DNA of 64,000 nt from CALMEC01 sp963706315 (lineage in GTDB: Bacteria > Actinomycetota > Thermoleophilia > Miltoncostaeales > Miltoncostaeaceae), in contig CAVPMA010000019.1 of NCBI GenBank assembly GCA_963706315.1, positions 1-64,000 on the forward strand, read 5' to 3'. The first letter of the stretch is position 1; each line of letters begins with the position of its first letter. The position numbers and the translations under genes were made by a program. Under the pieces are notes generated by a model. That model was not told where the DNA came from. It was given only the letters and a program-made list of their open reading frames with translations, and did no database searches. Of the stretch, positions 53,522-62,833 are shown piece by piece.

Positions 53522-54034
53522 TCAGCCGTCCTGCGCGTCGCCGTTCCTGAGCGTTGCGAGCAGCTCGGACAGGAGCTCCCGCTCCGGCTCCGCGAGCCCC
53601 CCGAGGGCGCCGAACTCGAACTCCACCAGGCGGTTGGAGGCCTGCTCGACGACGGCCCGGCCGGCGTCCGTTAGGCAGACGAGCGCAACGCGGCCGTCGT
53701 CCGGGTCTGCCTCGCGGGCGACGAAGCCGGCTTCCTCCAGCCGATCGACCAGGTACGTGACGCTGGACCCGTGGACCATCAGCAGGTCGCGCAGCCGCAT
53801 GGACGGCAGACGCCCGGCCCGGGTGAATGACAGGAGCAGCAGCACCTCGTAGCGCGAAAGGTTCAGTCCGAACGGACGAAGCTCCGCTTCGATGGAGCGG
53901 ATGACGGTCCCGTAGGTGCGGATCAGGGACACAAGGCCGCGGAAGCCCGAGGCGCCCGCATAGCGCTCGGCCCACTGCCGAGTGGCTTCGTCAACGGGAT
54001 CACGGGCGCGTTGATGCTGGTCGTCGGGCGTCAT
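53522..54034 (-). CDS. MarR family transcriptional regulator
   Basis: A 170-residue MarR protein: a dimerisation N-terminus, LNLSRYEVLLLLSFTRAGRLPSMRLRDLL, SSVTYLVDRLEEAGFVAREADPDDGRVALVCLTDAGRAVV (winged helix and wing with the conserved DxRxxxxxLT pattern). The ATG at 54034 is 84 bases from the divergent mutase start. A 13-base near-palindrome between the -35 and -10 of the mutase promoter is a likely operator, so it probably represses the acyl-CoA operon and itself. The ligand may be an acyl-CoA or fatty acid (inference). Confidence 0.92.
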   Translation of the reverse strand: MTPDDQHQRARDPVDEATRQWAERYAGASGFRGLVSLIRTYGTVIRSIEAELRPFGLNLSRYEVLLLLSFTRAGRLPSMRLRDLLMVHGSSVTYLVDRLEEAGFVAREADPDDGRVALVCLTDAGRAVVEQASNRLVEFEFGALGGLAEPERELLSELLATLRNGDAQDG

Positions 54035-54047
54035 CTCACGGCCAAGC

Positions 54048-54077
54048 TTGACAGATGGTTGGATATCCGAATAAATA
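54048..54077 (+). promoter_or_regulatory. Sigma-70-type promoter of the mutase operon
   Basis: TTGACA at 54048-54053 and TAAATA at 54072-54077 with an 18-base spacer (or ATAAAT with 17). This is the best -35/-10 pair in the window and unlike the boxes lacking a -35. Confidence 0.65.
54059..54071. promoter_or_regulatory. Likely MarR operator
   Basis: TTGGATATCCGAA is a near-perfect palindrome centred on GATATC and fills the spacer between the -35 and -10 boxes. Binding there would block RNA polymerase at the mutase promoter. Confidence 0.55.
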
Positions 54078-54118
54078 CGCTTGTGCGGACCGACCACGGA
54101 TCGACGAGGACGTTCCCG

Positions 54119-55732
54119 ATGACCGACCGATCCCTGGCCTCAGCCACGCTCGCCCCCGACCCGCCCCCGGCGGCCACGACGACCCTCTCGGGACATCCCC
54201 TCGAGCCCGTGTACGCGATGTCCTCCACCCCTGCGGCTCCCCCTCCCGGCGAGTACCCCTACACCCGTGGCATCTACCCGGAGATGTACCGGGCGCGGCT
54301 CTGGACGATGCGGATGTTCGCCGGCTTCGGCGCCCCTGAGGACACCAACGCTCGGTTCAAGTCGCTGCTCGCCCAAGGCCAAACCGGGCTCTCCACGGCG
54401 TTCGACATGCCGACCCTGATGGGGTACGACCCCGACCATACGCTTTCGCTCGGGGAGGTCGGCCGGGAGGGTGTCTCCGTCGCGCACATCGACGACATGC
54501 GCCGGCTGTTCGCGGGCATCGACCTCGGGACGGTCTCGACGTCCATGACGATCTCCGGTCCGGCCCCGGTGATGCTGGCGTTCTTCATCGCCGCGGCCGA
54601 GGACGCCGGGGTACCCCGCGCGGCCCTTCGGGGAACGCTGCAGACCGACATCCTCAAGGAGTTCATCGCCCAGAAGGAGTGGATCGTCCCGGAGCGGCCG
54701 GGCATGCGCCTGGTCGGCGACCTGATCGCCTTCTGCACCGAGGAGATGCCGCTCTGGCATCCCATCTCGATCTCGGGGTACCACATCCGCGAGGCCGGCG
54801 CCACGGCCGCGCAGGAGCTCGCCTTCACCTTGGCCGACGGACTGGCATACGTCGACGAGCTGGTGGGCCGTGGGATGGATCCCGACGCGTTCCTGCCACG
54901 GTTCTCGTTCTTCTTCAACTGCCATATCGACCTGTTCGAGGAGGTCGCCAAGATCCGGGCCGCGCGCCGGCTCTGGGCGACGCTCATCCGGGAGCGCTAT
55001 GGCGTGGCCGACCCGAAGTCGCTGCAGCTCCGCACCCACTGCCAGACCTCGGGCGCGTCGCTCACGGCTCAGCAGCCGCTCGTCAATATCGCGAGAACGG
55101 CCGTCGAGGCGCTGGCGGCGGTGCTGGCGGGGACGCAGTCACTGCACACCAACTCGTACGACGAGACCCTCGCGATCCCGACCGAGCATGCCGCCACCAT
55201 CGCCCTTCGCACCCAGCAGATGCTGGCGTTCGAGACGGGCGTGGCCGGCGTGGCCGACCCGCTGGGAGGCTCGTGGTTCGTCGAGCGGCTCACCGACGAG
55301 ATCGAGGACGAGGCCCGGCGCTACATCGAGCAGATCGATGCGCGTGGCGGGATGGTCGCCGCCGTCGAGCAGGGGTACCCTCAGGCCGAGATCGCCGACG
55401 CCGCCTACGCGTTCCAGCGGGCGGTGGAGCGCGGGGAGCGGACGATCGTCGGCGTCAACGCGTTCACGAGCGACGACGAGGCGGAGGTCGAGCTGCACCG
55501 CGCCGACCCCGAGACGGAGCGGCGCCAGGTGGAGCGCATGCGGGCCCACCGGGCGTCGCGGGACCAAGCCGCGTGCGATCGCGCCCTCGCTGCGCTCCGC
55601 GCCGCTTGCGAAGGACGCGACAACACCATGCCGCACCTCATCGAGGCGGCCAGAAGGGGAGCCACATTGGGCGACATGTGCGACACGTTCCGCGACGTCT
55701 GGGGCCGGTACCGCGACCCCGCGAGGTGGTAG
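54119..55732 (+). CDS. Acyl-CoA mutase large subunit (methylmalonyl/isobutyryl-type), catalytic domain only
   Basis: A 537-residue TIM-barrel domain of B12-dependent acyl-CoA mutases: EYPYTRGIYPEMYRARLWTMRMFAGFG, GQTGLSTAFDMPTLMGYDPD, GTLQTDILKEFIAQKEWI, RTHCQTSGASLTAQQP, VLAGTQSLHTNSYDETLAIPTE and DPLGGSWFVERLTDEIE. The C-terminal cobalamin-binding domain (DxHxxG) is absent, as in two-subunit enzymes such as IcmA or HcmA. No small B12-binding subunit is encoded nearby. Propionate or branched-chain acyl metabolism is likely; the exact substrate cannot be told. GAGGA precedes the ATG. Confidence 0.9.
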   Translation: MTDRSLASATLAPDPPPAATTTLSGHPLEPVYAMSSTPAAPPPGEYPYTRGIYPEMYRARLWTMRMFAGFGAPEDTNARFKSLLAQGQTGLSTAFDMPTLMGYDPDHTLSLGEVGREGVSVAHIDDMRRLFAGIDLGTVSTSMTISGPAPVMLAFFIAAAEDAGVPRAALRGTLQTDILKEFIAQKEWIVPERPGMRLVGDLIAFCTEEMPLWHPISISGYHIREAGATAAQELAFTLADGLAYVDELVGRGMDPDAFLPRFSFFFNCHIDLFEEVAKIRAARRLWATLIRERYGVADPKSLQLRTHCQTSGASLTAQQPLVNIARTAVEALAAVLAGTQSLHTNSYDETLAIPTEHAATIALRTQQMLAFETGVAGVADPLGGSWFVERLTDEIEDEARRYIEQIDARGGMVAAVEQGYPQAEIADAAYAFQRAVERGERTIVGVNAFTSDDEAEVELHRADPETERRQVERMRAHRASRDQAACDRALAALRAACEGRDNTMPHLIEAARRGATLGDMCDTFRDVWGRYRDPARW

Positions 55733-55734
55733 CC

Positions 55735-56910
<1,176 letters not shown>

Positions 56911-56920
56911 TGGAGCACCC

Positions 56921-58072
56921 ATGATCACCGACCTGACCGACCAGCAACGCGAGGTTCAGGCGCTCGCCCGGGAGTTCGCGCAGAACGAGATCATCCCGTA
57001 CGCCGCCGAATGGAACGAGAAGCACCACGTCCCGGTCGAGACGCTCCTCAAGCTGGGCGAGCTCGGACTGCTCGGGCTCGTGGTCCCGGAGGAGTACGGG
57101 GGCGCCGGACTCGATCAAACGACCCTGGCGGTCGTGATGGAGGAGTTCGCAGCCGCCGACGCCGGCCTCTCGGTCGGGTTCGCCGTGCAGAACGGGTTGG
57201 CGGTCGAGCCGCTCTTGCACTTCGGCACCGACGAGCAGAGGGAGACGTGGCTGCCTGACCTCGCGTCCGGCAAGCGGTTCTGCGCCTACGGGCTCACGGA
57301 GCCGGACGCCGGGTCCGACGTCGCCGGGTTGCGGACCCAGGGCCGTCTCGAGGACGACGGGTCGTACACGATCACCGGCAACAAGATGTGGATCTCGGCC
57401 GGCGGCTACGCCAACGTCTTCATCGTCTTCGCCCGTACCGAGGGACCGGGTCCCCGCGGGATCAGCGCATTCATCGCCGAGGCGGGCCCGGGCCTGGTCG
57501 TGGGCCGGGAGATCCCGAAACTGGGGCTCCACACCTCCTCGACCGTCGAGCTCGCGTTCGACGGGTTCCGCATCCCCGCCAACGGCATGCTGGGCACGCC
57601 CGGACAGGGAATGGCCGTGGCGTTGGGGACGCTGGACGGCGGGCGGATCACGATCGCCGCCCAAGCGGTCGGGATCGCACGTGCCGCGCTCGAGCTGGCA
57701 GTCGCCTATGCCAAGGAGCGCATGGCATTCGGCGGCCCGATCGCGCGCTTCCAGGGGGTGCAGTTCCCGATCGCGGAAGTCGCCGCGAAGATCGACGCCG
57801 CGAGGGCCCTCACCATGACGGCCGCCCGGATGCGCGACGCCGGCGTTCCGTACACCACGATGGGCGCGAAGGCCAAGCTGTTCGCGAGCGCTGTCGCGGT
57901 GGAGGCCGCGAACGTGGCGATGCAGACGCTCGGCGGGATGGGCTACAGCGCCGAGTTCCCGGCGGAGCGGCTCTACCGCGACGCGCGCATCACCCAGATC
58001 TACGAGGGCACGAGCGAGATCCAGCGGCTCGTGATCGCCCGGGATCTCCTGGGAGACGCCGCCCGCGGTTAG
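56921..58072 (+). CDS. Acyl-CoA dehydrogenase
   Basis: A 383-residue FAD enzyme that makes the 2,3-double bond in acyl-CoA. It shows AYGLTEPDAGSDVAGLRTQ, KMWISAGGYANVFIVFAR, GGMGYSAEFPAERLYRDARI and the catalytic Glu in IYEGTSEIQRLVIAR near residue 362. It lies 10 bases after the thiolase gene. Chain length cannot be told from sequence; short-chain or branched substrates would fit the mutase. Confidence 0.95.
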   Translation: MITDLTDQQREVQALAREFAQNEIIPYAAEWNEKHHVPVETLLKLGELGLLGLVVPEEYGGAGLDQTTLAVVMEEFAAADAGLSVGFAVQNGLAVEPLLHFGTDEQRETWLPDLASGKRFCAYGLTEPDAGSDVAGLRTQGRLEDDGSYTITGNKMWISAGGYANVFIVFARTEGPGPRGISAFIAEAGPGLVVGREIPKLGLHTSSTVELAFDGFRIPANGMLGTPGQGMAVALGTLDGGRITIAAQAVGIARAALELAVAYAKERMAFGGPIARFQGVQFPIAEVAAKIDAARALTMTAARMRDAGVPYTTMGAKAKLFASAVAVEAANVAMQTLGGMGYSAEFPAERLYRDARITQIYEGTSEIQRLVIARDLLGDAARG

Positions 58073-58109
58073 GCCGGCGCGACCGGGCGGGGACGTCGGA
58101 GGTCGTACC

Positions 58110-58115
58110 TAACAT
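58110..58115 (+). promoter_or_regulatory. -10 element TAACAT, leaderless-type
   Basis: TAACAT, six bases, then the GTG at 58122. It separates the transporter and methyltransferase genes from the acyl-CoA operon. Confidence 0.5.
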
Positions 58116-58121
58116 GGCCAT

Positions 58122-59267
58122 GTGAGCTCCCCGCCCACGCGCGAGCGTCCGAGCGACGCCGCCGGCCCCCCGTCCGCGCGGATCGCGATCACGTCGATCC
58201 GGCCCCGCGCCGTGCTGACGATCGTCGGGATCATCGTGGTGGTCGCCGCGTCGCTGTGGCTCCTGTGGCTCTCCAAGCGGATCATCACGTGGGTGCTGAT
58301 CGCGATGTTCCTGGCGGTCGCGCTCAACCCGGCGGTCGACGCGTTCCAGCGTTGGCTGCGCCTGCGGCGGGTGCCGGCGATCTCGCTGACGTTCCTGATC
58401 GGTCTCCTGGTCACGGCCGGCGTGGGCCTGCTCCTGGTGCCGCCCCTGATCGACGCCGGCCAGCAACTCGCCGACGACGCCCCCGGCTATGTCGACCGTC
58501 TCGGCCGGACGAGCCTCGTGCAGGACCTCGACGAACGGTTCGACCTCATCGACCGCCTCAGGGAGTTCGTGAACGAACTGCCGGACCGGCTCGGAGGGGC
58601 CGGTACCGCCGTCGACGTCGCCAAGACGCTCCTGTCGGGCCTGGTCGGCGGCCTTACCGTGCTCGTTCTCACCTTCCTCTTCCTGATCTACGGCCGGACC
58701 CTGCGCGACCAGACGGTCGAGATCCTCCCGAGCCGGCATCGCGCGAGGGCGATGGACGTGCTCGACCGTATGTACAAGAGCGTCGGCGGCTACGTCACCG
58801 GCAACCTCGTGGTGAGCATCATCGCCGGCATCGCCGCTTACATCGCGCTCACGATCCTCGACATCCCAGCCGCCGCCGCGCTCGCGTTCTGGGTGGGGAT
58901 CGCCGACCTGGTCCCGCTGGTCGGAGCAACTGTCGGCGCGATCCCCGCCGTCGCCGTCGCGTTCTTCAGCGGCTGGCCGACCGGGGTCGCCGTCGCCGCG
59001 TTCTTCCTCGTCTACCAGCAGGTCGAGAACCACTTCGTGCAACCCCTCGTCATGCGGCGCACCACGAGCCTCAACCCACTGCTCGTGCTGATCGCCGTGC
59101 TGCTGGGTGCGCAGCTCCTCGGCATCTTCGGCGCCCTGATCGCGATCCCGGTCGGATCGATGATCAAGATCTTGGTCCAGGACTGGTGGGCGCACCGACC
59201 GCCACGCTCCCCGGAGCATGCGGAGACCCCTCCCCCGCCTCCCGGCGAGCCCGCCGCACCGACGTGA
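58122..59267 (+). CDS. AI-2E family transporter
   Basis: A 381-residue membrane protein with about eight hydrophobic spans and the family signature: IITWVLIAMFLAVALNPAVD, LSGLVGGLTVLVLTFLFLIYG, GIADLVPLVGATVGAIPAV and YQQVENHFVQPLVM. Members export AI-2 or act as Na+/H+ antiporters; the substrate here is unknown. Its stop overlaps the next gene by 4 bases. Confidence 0.92.
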   Translation: MSSPPTRERPSDAAGPPSARIAITSIRPRAVLTIVGIIVVVAASLWLLWLSKRIITWVLIAMFLAVALNPAVDAFQRWLRLRRVPAISLTFLIGLLVTAGVGLLLVPPLIDAGQQLADDAPGYVDRLGRTSLVQDLDERFDLIDRLREFVNELPDRLGGAGTAVDVAKTLLSGLVGGLTVLVLTFLFLIYGRTLRDQTVEILPSRHRARAMDVLDRMYKSVGGYVTGNLVVSIIAGIAAYIALTILDIPAAAALAFWVGIADLVPLVGATVGAIPAVAVAFFSGWPTGVAVAAFFLVYQQVENHFVQPLVMRRTTSLNPLLVLIAVLLGAQLLGIFGALIAIPVGSMIKILVQDWWAHRPPRSPEHAETPPPPPGEPAAPT

Positions 59268-60145
59268 GGCGCCTGACCGCCGACACCGACCCCCTCCTCG
59301 ACGACGACCTGCTGATCCAGGGCGAGGCGGCCGAGGTCCTGCCCCGGCTGCCGGACGGGGCGTTCACCCTCATCGCGATCGACCCGCCGTTCAACACCGG
59401 GCGCCGGCGGGAGCTGCGATCGGTGCGCGCGAGCGCGGATCCCGCCGGCCGGCACGTCGGGTTCGGCGGCCGGACCTACCGGACCGAGCCGATCGCCAGC
59501 GAGGCGTACGACGACACCTTCGACGACTACCTGGGGTTCCTCCGCCCCCACCTCGTCGAGTCGCGTCGCCTGCTCTCGGATCGCGGCACGCTGTACGTGC
59601 ATCTGGACTGGCGGGAGGCCCATTACGTGAAGGTCGCCCTGGACGAGATCTTCGGCCGCGAGGCGTTCCTCAACGAGATCGTGTGGGCCTACGACTACGG
59701 TGGCCGCTCACGCCGGCGCTGGCCGGCGAAGCACGACACGATCCTGGTCTACGTGCGCGACCCGGACGGCTACCACTTCGACGCGCAGACCGTCGACCGC
59801 GAGCCGTACATGGCGCCGGGGCTGGTGACGCGCGAGAAGGCCACGCGGGGCAAGCTGCCGACCGATGTGTGGTGGCACACGATCGTGCCGACCAACTCAC
59901 ACGAGCGCACGGGATATCCCACCCAGAAGCCAGAGGGCATCGTGCGGCGCATGGTCAGCGCCTCCACCGCGCCGGGGGATTGGTGCCTGGACTTCTTCTG
60001 CGGGTCGGGCACCCTTGGAGCCGTGGCCGCCGTGCTCGGACGGCGCTACGTGCTCGTCGATCGCAATCCAGCCGCGATCCAGATCGCCGAGGACCGCCTC
60101 ACGATGAACCACAACCGCGGGAATCGCTCAAGAAAACTCCAGTAA
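59264..60145 (+). CDS. Site-specific DNA methyltransferase (N6-adenine or N4-cytosine, beta order)
   Basis: A 293-residue MTase. Catalytic motif IV is TLIAIDPPFNTG (DPPF at about residue 40), and the SAM motif I, LDFFCGSGTLGAVAA, lies at about 245, so the motif order is that of the beta class. TGYPTQKPEGIVRRMVSA is also typical. No restriction endonuclease or specificity subunit is nearby, so it looks like an orphan MTase with a regulatory or protective role. The GTG overlaps the transporter stop (GTGA). The last dozen codons are richer in A than the rest. Confidence 0.9.
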   Translation: MRRLTADTDPLLDDDLLIQGEAAEVLPRLPDGAFTLIAIDPPFNTGRRRELRSVRASADPAGRHVGFGGRTYRTEPIASEAYDDTFDDYLGFLRPHLVESRRLLSDRGTLYVHLDWREAHYVKVALDEIFGREAFLNEIVWAYDYGGRSRRRWPAKHDTILVYVRDPDGYHFDAQTVDREPYMAPGLVTREKATRGKLPTDVWWHTIVPTNSHERTGYPTQKPEGIVRRMVSASTAPGDWCLDFFCGSGTLGAVAAVLGRRYVLVDRNPAAIQIAEDRLTMNHNRGNRSRKLQ

Positions 60146-60170
60146 CTGCCGATATTCCGACCAGCAAGTG

Positions 60171-60276
60171 AGAGACAGGGAGGTCTCTGGTGCGAAGTCC
60201 ACAGTGGTCATACGAGGCGACCTGGGTCGGCTGACCCAAGCGACGTTCGGCAAGCGGTCCGCATGATGCGGGCCGC
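60171..60276. ncRNA. Candidate structured RNA / hairpin array between the MTase and the amidotransferase
   Basis: Three successive hairpins: AGAGAC/GTCTCT at 60171-60188, TGGGTC/GACCCA at 60223-60238, and GCGGTCCGCAT/ATGCGGGCCGC at 60254-60276. The 224-base gap holds no convincing gene. It may be a terminator region or a small RNA; strand unknown. Confidence 0.35.
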
Positions 60277-60369
60277 CATGCCACCCCACGCAGACCGTCC
60301 GCGCGAGACGACCGCCACCATGCACGACCGCCCGATGGGCCGCGTCGGCCACCTGGCAGAATCCGTCCG

Positions 60370-61149
60370 ATGGGCGTCCCCCTCATTGGACTGACCTCCT
60401 ACGCCGAGCGTGCCCGCTGGGCGGTCTGGGAGGGCAAGGCCGCCGTGGTCGGCTGGGTGTACGTGGACGCGATCCACCAGGCGGGCGGGCGGACGCTCCT
60501 GGTCCCGCCGACAGAGCACGGCGTCGACGAGACCCTCGACGCCATCGACGGCCTCGTCCTCGCGGGCGGAAACGACATCGACCCCGCCGCCTACGGCGCC
60601 GCGCCGCATGTCGAGACCCAGGACCCGCAGCCCGAACGCGATCGCGCCGAGCTGACCCTGCTCACCGCGGCCCTCGCGCGCGATCTGCCCGTCCTGGCCA
60701 TCTGCCGCGGGATGCAGGTTCTGAACGTCGCCCGGGGCGGGAGCCTCGTGCAGCACCTCCCGGAGGCGACGGAGCACGATGGTCACCGGGAGGTCATCGG
60801 CGAGTTCTCGGAGCACCCGGTGGAGATCGCTCCCGGCAGCCTGCTGGAGCGGATCCTGGGGCCGCGCGCACCGGTCAAGTCGCACCACCACCAGGCGGCG
60901 GCCGCAGTGGGAGACGGCCTCGCGCCGGTCGCCTGGGCCGACGACGGCACGATCGAAGCCATTGAGGACCCCGCCCTGTCGTTCGCACTCGGCGTGCAGT
61001 GGCATCCTGAGGAGGGCGCGGACCTGGCGTTGTTCGACGCATTCGTCGACGCCGCGAGGCGCTTCCGCGCCGCCCGGACAGCGCACTCGCCCTCCGCGGG
61101 CAGCGCCACCGGCCGGCGGCCGCGCGATCAGGAACACCGACGAGGATGA
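60370..61149 (+). CDS. Class I glutamine amidotransferase-like, gamma-glutamyl-GABA hydrolase family
   Basis: A 259-residue peptidase C26 protein. It has LVLAGGNDIDPAAYG, the nucleophile Cys in LAICRGMQVLNVARGG, KSHHHQAA and the His-Glu pair in GVQWHPEE. PuuD-type enzymes cleave gamma-glutamyl-GABA in putrescine breakdown; no puu partners are nearby, so the substrate is uncertain. CAGAAT ends seven bases before the ATG, again start-proximal. The C-terminus has a polar extension of about 25 residues. Confidence 0.88.
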   Translation: MGVPLIGLTSYAERARWAVWEGKAAVVGWVYVDAIHQAGGRTLLVPPTEHGVDETLDAIDGLVLAGGNDIDPAAYGAAPHVETQDPQPERDRAELTLLTAALARDLPVLAICRGMQVLNVARGGSLVQHLPEATEHDGHREVIGEFSEHPVEIAPGSLLERILGPRAPVKSHHHQAAAAVGDGLAPVAWADDGTIEAIEDPALSFALGVQWHPEEGADLALFDAFVDAARRFRAARTAHSPSAGSATGRRPRDQEHRRG

Positions 61150-61212
61150 GCGCCATGCCGCCGACCATCGCGGTGGTGATATCACCCGAGACGGCCCTCG
61201 TCGCGCATCGTG

Positions 61213-61218
61213 TACCGT
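61213..61218 (+). promoter_or_regulatory. -10 element TGTACCGT, leaderless-type
   Basis: TGTACCGT followed by seven bases and the GTG at 61226, identical in sequence and spacing to the box at 7206-7221. Confidence 0.55.
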
Positions 61219-61225
61219 GGATCGG

Positions 61226-62104
61226 GTGGAATCCTTGCGCTGGGAGCGGCGCCCGACCGAATTGCGCTCGCCGGTCTTGGTGGCCGCCTTCAAGGGTTGG
61301 AACGACGCCGGCGAGGCGGCGACGTTCGCCGTCGGGTACCTCCAGGCGGCGCTGAAGGCCGAGCGGTTCGCGACCGTGGACCCCGAGGAGTTCTTCGACT
61401 TCCAGAGCCACCGGCCCCGGATCCACATCGCGAACGGCGACGTGCAGGACCCGATCGACTGGCCGCAGATCGAACTGCTGGAGACCACCGCCGAGAACGA
61501 ACGCCAGCTGATCCTCGTGAACGGCATCGAGCCCTCGATGCGCTGGCCCACGCTCACCCGCGGGATCCTCGATCTGGCCGCCGAGCTCAAGGTTGAGCTC
61601 GTGATGACCTTCGGGGCGCTGCTGGCGGACGTCCCCCACACCCGCCCCGTTCGGATCAGCGGGCTCTCGGCGCCCCCCGCCCTCCTGGAGCCGCTCAACC
61701 TGCGACGCCCGGACTACGAGGGACCCACCGGGATCGTCGGCACGCTGCACGCCGCCGCGGTGGACCGGGGGTTCCCGTCGGCGTCGCTCTGGGCGGCGGT
61801 GCCGCACTACGTCGGCGCGGCGCCCAGCCCGAACGCCGCACTGGCGCTGCTTCGGGCGACGCAGACGCTCACCGGGATCGGCGTGAGCCTGGCGGACCTC
61901 GAGCAGGCGGTGACGCACTTCGAGGAGCAGGTCGACGACGCCGTCAAGCGCAACCCGCAGGCCGCGAACCTTGTGGCCGACCTCGAGCGCGCCTACGACC
62001 GTGAGGAAGACCAGTCCTTCGGGCCGCTTCCGTCGGGCGACGCGATCGCCGCGGAGTTCGAGCGGTTCCTCCGCGAGCGCGGCGCGGCGGAGGGCGACGG
62101 CTAG
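61226..62104 (+). CDS. PAC2 family protein
   Basis: A 292-residue PAC2 (proteasome assembly chaperone 2-like) protein: ESLRWERRPTELRSPVLVAAFKGWNDAGEAA, DPEEFFDFQSHRPRI, LILVNGIEPSMRWPTLTRGIL, TFGALLADVPHTRPVRISG, GIVGTLHAAAVDRGFPSASLWAAVPHYVG. The family is abundant in actinobacteria; the role is unproven and may relate to the proteasome or Pup pathway. The GTG was chosen because it starts the conserved region and has TGTACCGT seven bases upstream. Confidence 0.88.
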   Translation: MESLRWERRPTELRSPVLVAAFKGWNDAGEAATFAVGYLQAALKAERFATVDPEEFFDFQSHRPRIHIANGDVQDPIDWPQIELLETTAENERQLILVNGIEPSMRWPTLTRGILDLAAELKVELVMTFGALLADVPHTRPVRISGLSAPPALLEPLNLRRPDYEGPTGIVGTLHAAAVDRGFPSASLWAAVPHYVGAAPSPNAALALLRATQTLTGIGVSLADLEQAVTHFEEQVDDAVKRNPQAANLVADLERAYDREEDQSFGPLPSGDAIAAEFERFLRERGAAEGDG

Positions 62105-62113
62105 CGAGCGGGT

Positions 62114-62644
62114 CTAGGAGGGCCGGCCGATGTGGAGGGTCCACAGAGACCCGCGCGAGCCGTTGATCATGGCTCCCAGCCGCACGTCGGACCCGACGAC
62201 GGTGGCGTCGGCCGCCAGCAGCGCCGAGCGGTGGCCCGGCGACTGAAGCCACATCGCCATCGTGGCCCGCGGGGTGGCGCCGTCGCCGGCGGCCAGGTTC
62301 TCGCGGTAGCTCCCGGAGAACCCGACGGCCATGAAGACGCTGTACCAGGCACGCCCGCACGGAGAGTGGGTGAGCGTGCCGCACCGGGCGATCAGCCGAG
62401 ACTTCATGTGGGCCGACCGGTTGAGCTTGCGGGACGGCGCGAGCGGCGCGAGCCCGGCGGCGCGCCGCGCGAAGTTCACGAGGCAGCGCATCGCCGCCTC
62501 CTGCCGTACCGGGGCGACGCCGTCGCTGCCCTGATCCGGGCAGGCCGACGTCGGCGCGAGCAGCGGGTCTGCGGCCAGGGCGGGTGCACTGCCGGCGCAG
62601 GCGATGACCACGGGAGTTGCGGCCGTCATGATCCATCGTCTCAT
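62114..62644 (-). CDS. Secreted CAP (SCP/PR1) domain protein
   Basis: A 176-residue secreted protein. A signal peptide of about 27 residues (MRRWIMTAATPVVIACAGSA, then PALAADP) precedes a CAP domain with LVNFARRAAGLAPL, LNRSAHMKS, GFSGSYRENLAAG and MWLQSPGHRSALL. The usual cavity residues (His, Glu-Asn, His) are present. Bacterial CAP proteins are extracellular; function is mostly unknown. AAAGGAG lies 10-11 bases before the ATG at 62644. Confidence 0.9.
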   Translation of the reverse strand: MRRWIMTAATPVVIACAGSAPALAADPLLAPTSACPDQGSDGVAPVRQEAAMRCLVNFARRAAGLAPLAPSRKLNRSAHMKSRLIARCGTLTHSPCGRAWYSVFMAVGFSGSYRENLAAGDGATPRATMAMWLQSPGHRSALLAADATVVGSDVRLGAMINGSRGSLWTLHIGRPS

Positions 62645-62833
62645 GGGCTGGGTGCTCCTTTCGTCATCGGAAACTCGGACGGATCCGTCCACCGGGCATC
62701 CGCGATGCGGGCGTCCTCACCCTCTCGCGTCCGGGCCCGTCCTGGGCACCGAAAATGTTTGAAGAATGTGAAGATCGCATCTGAAACCTCGACAATACGA
62801 GTACCCCCGGACGACGTGCGAGCATTGCCGGCG

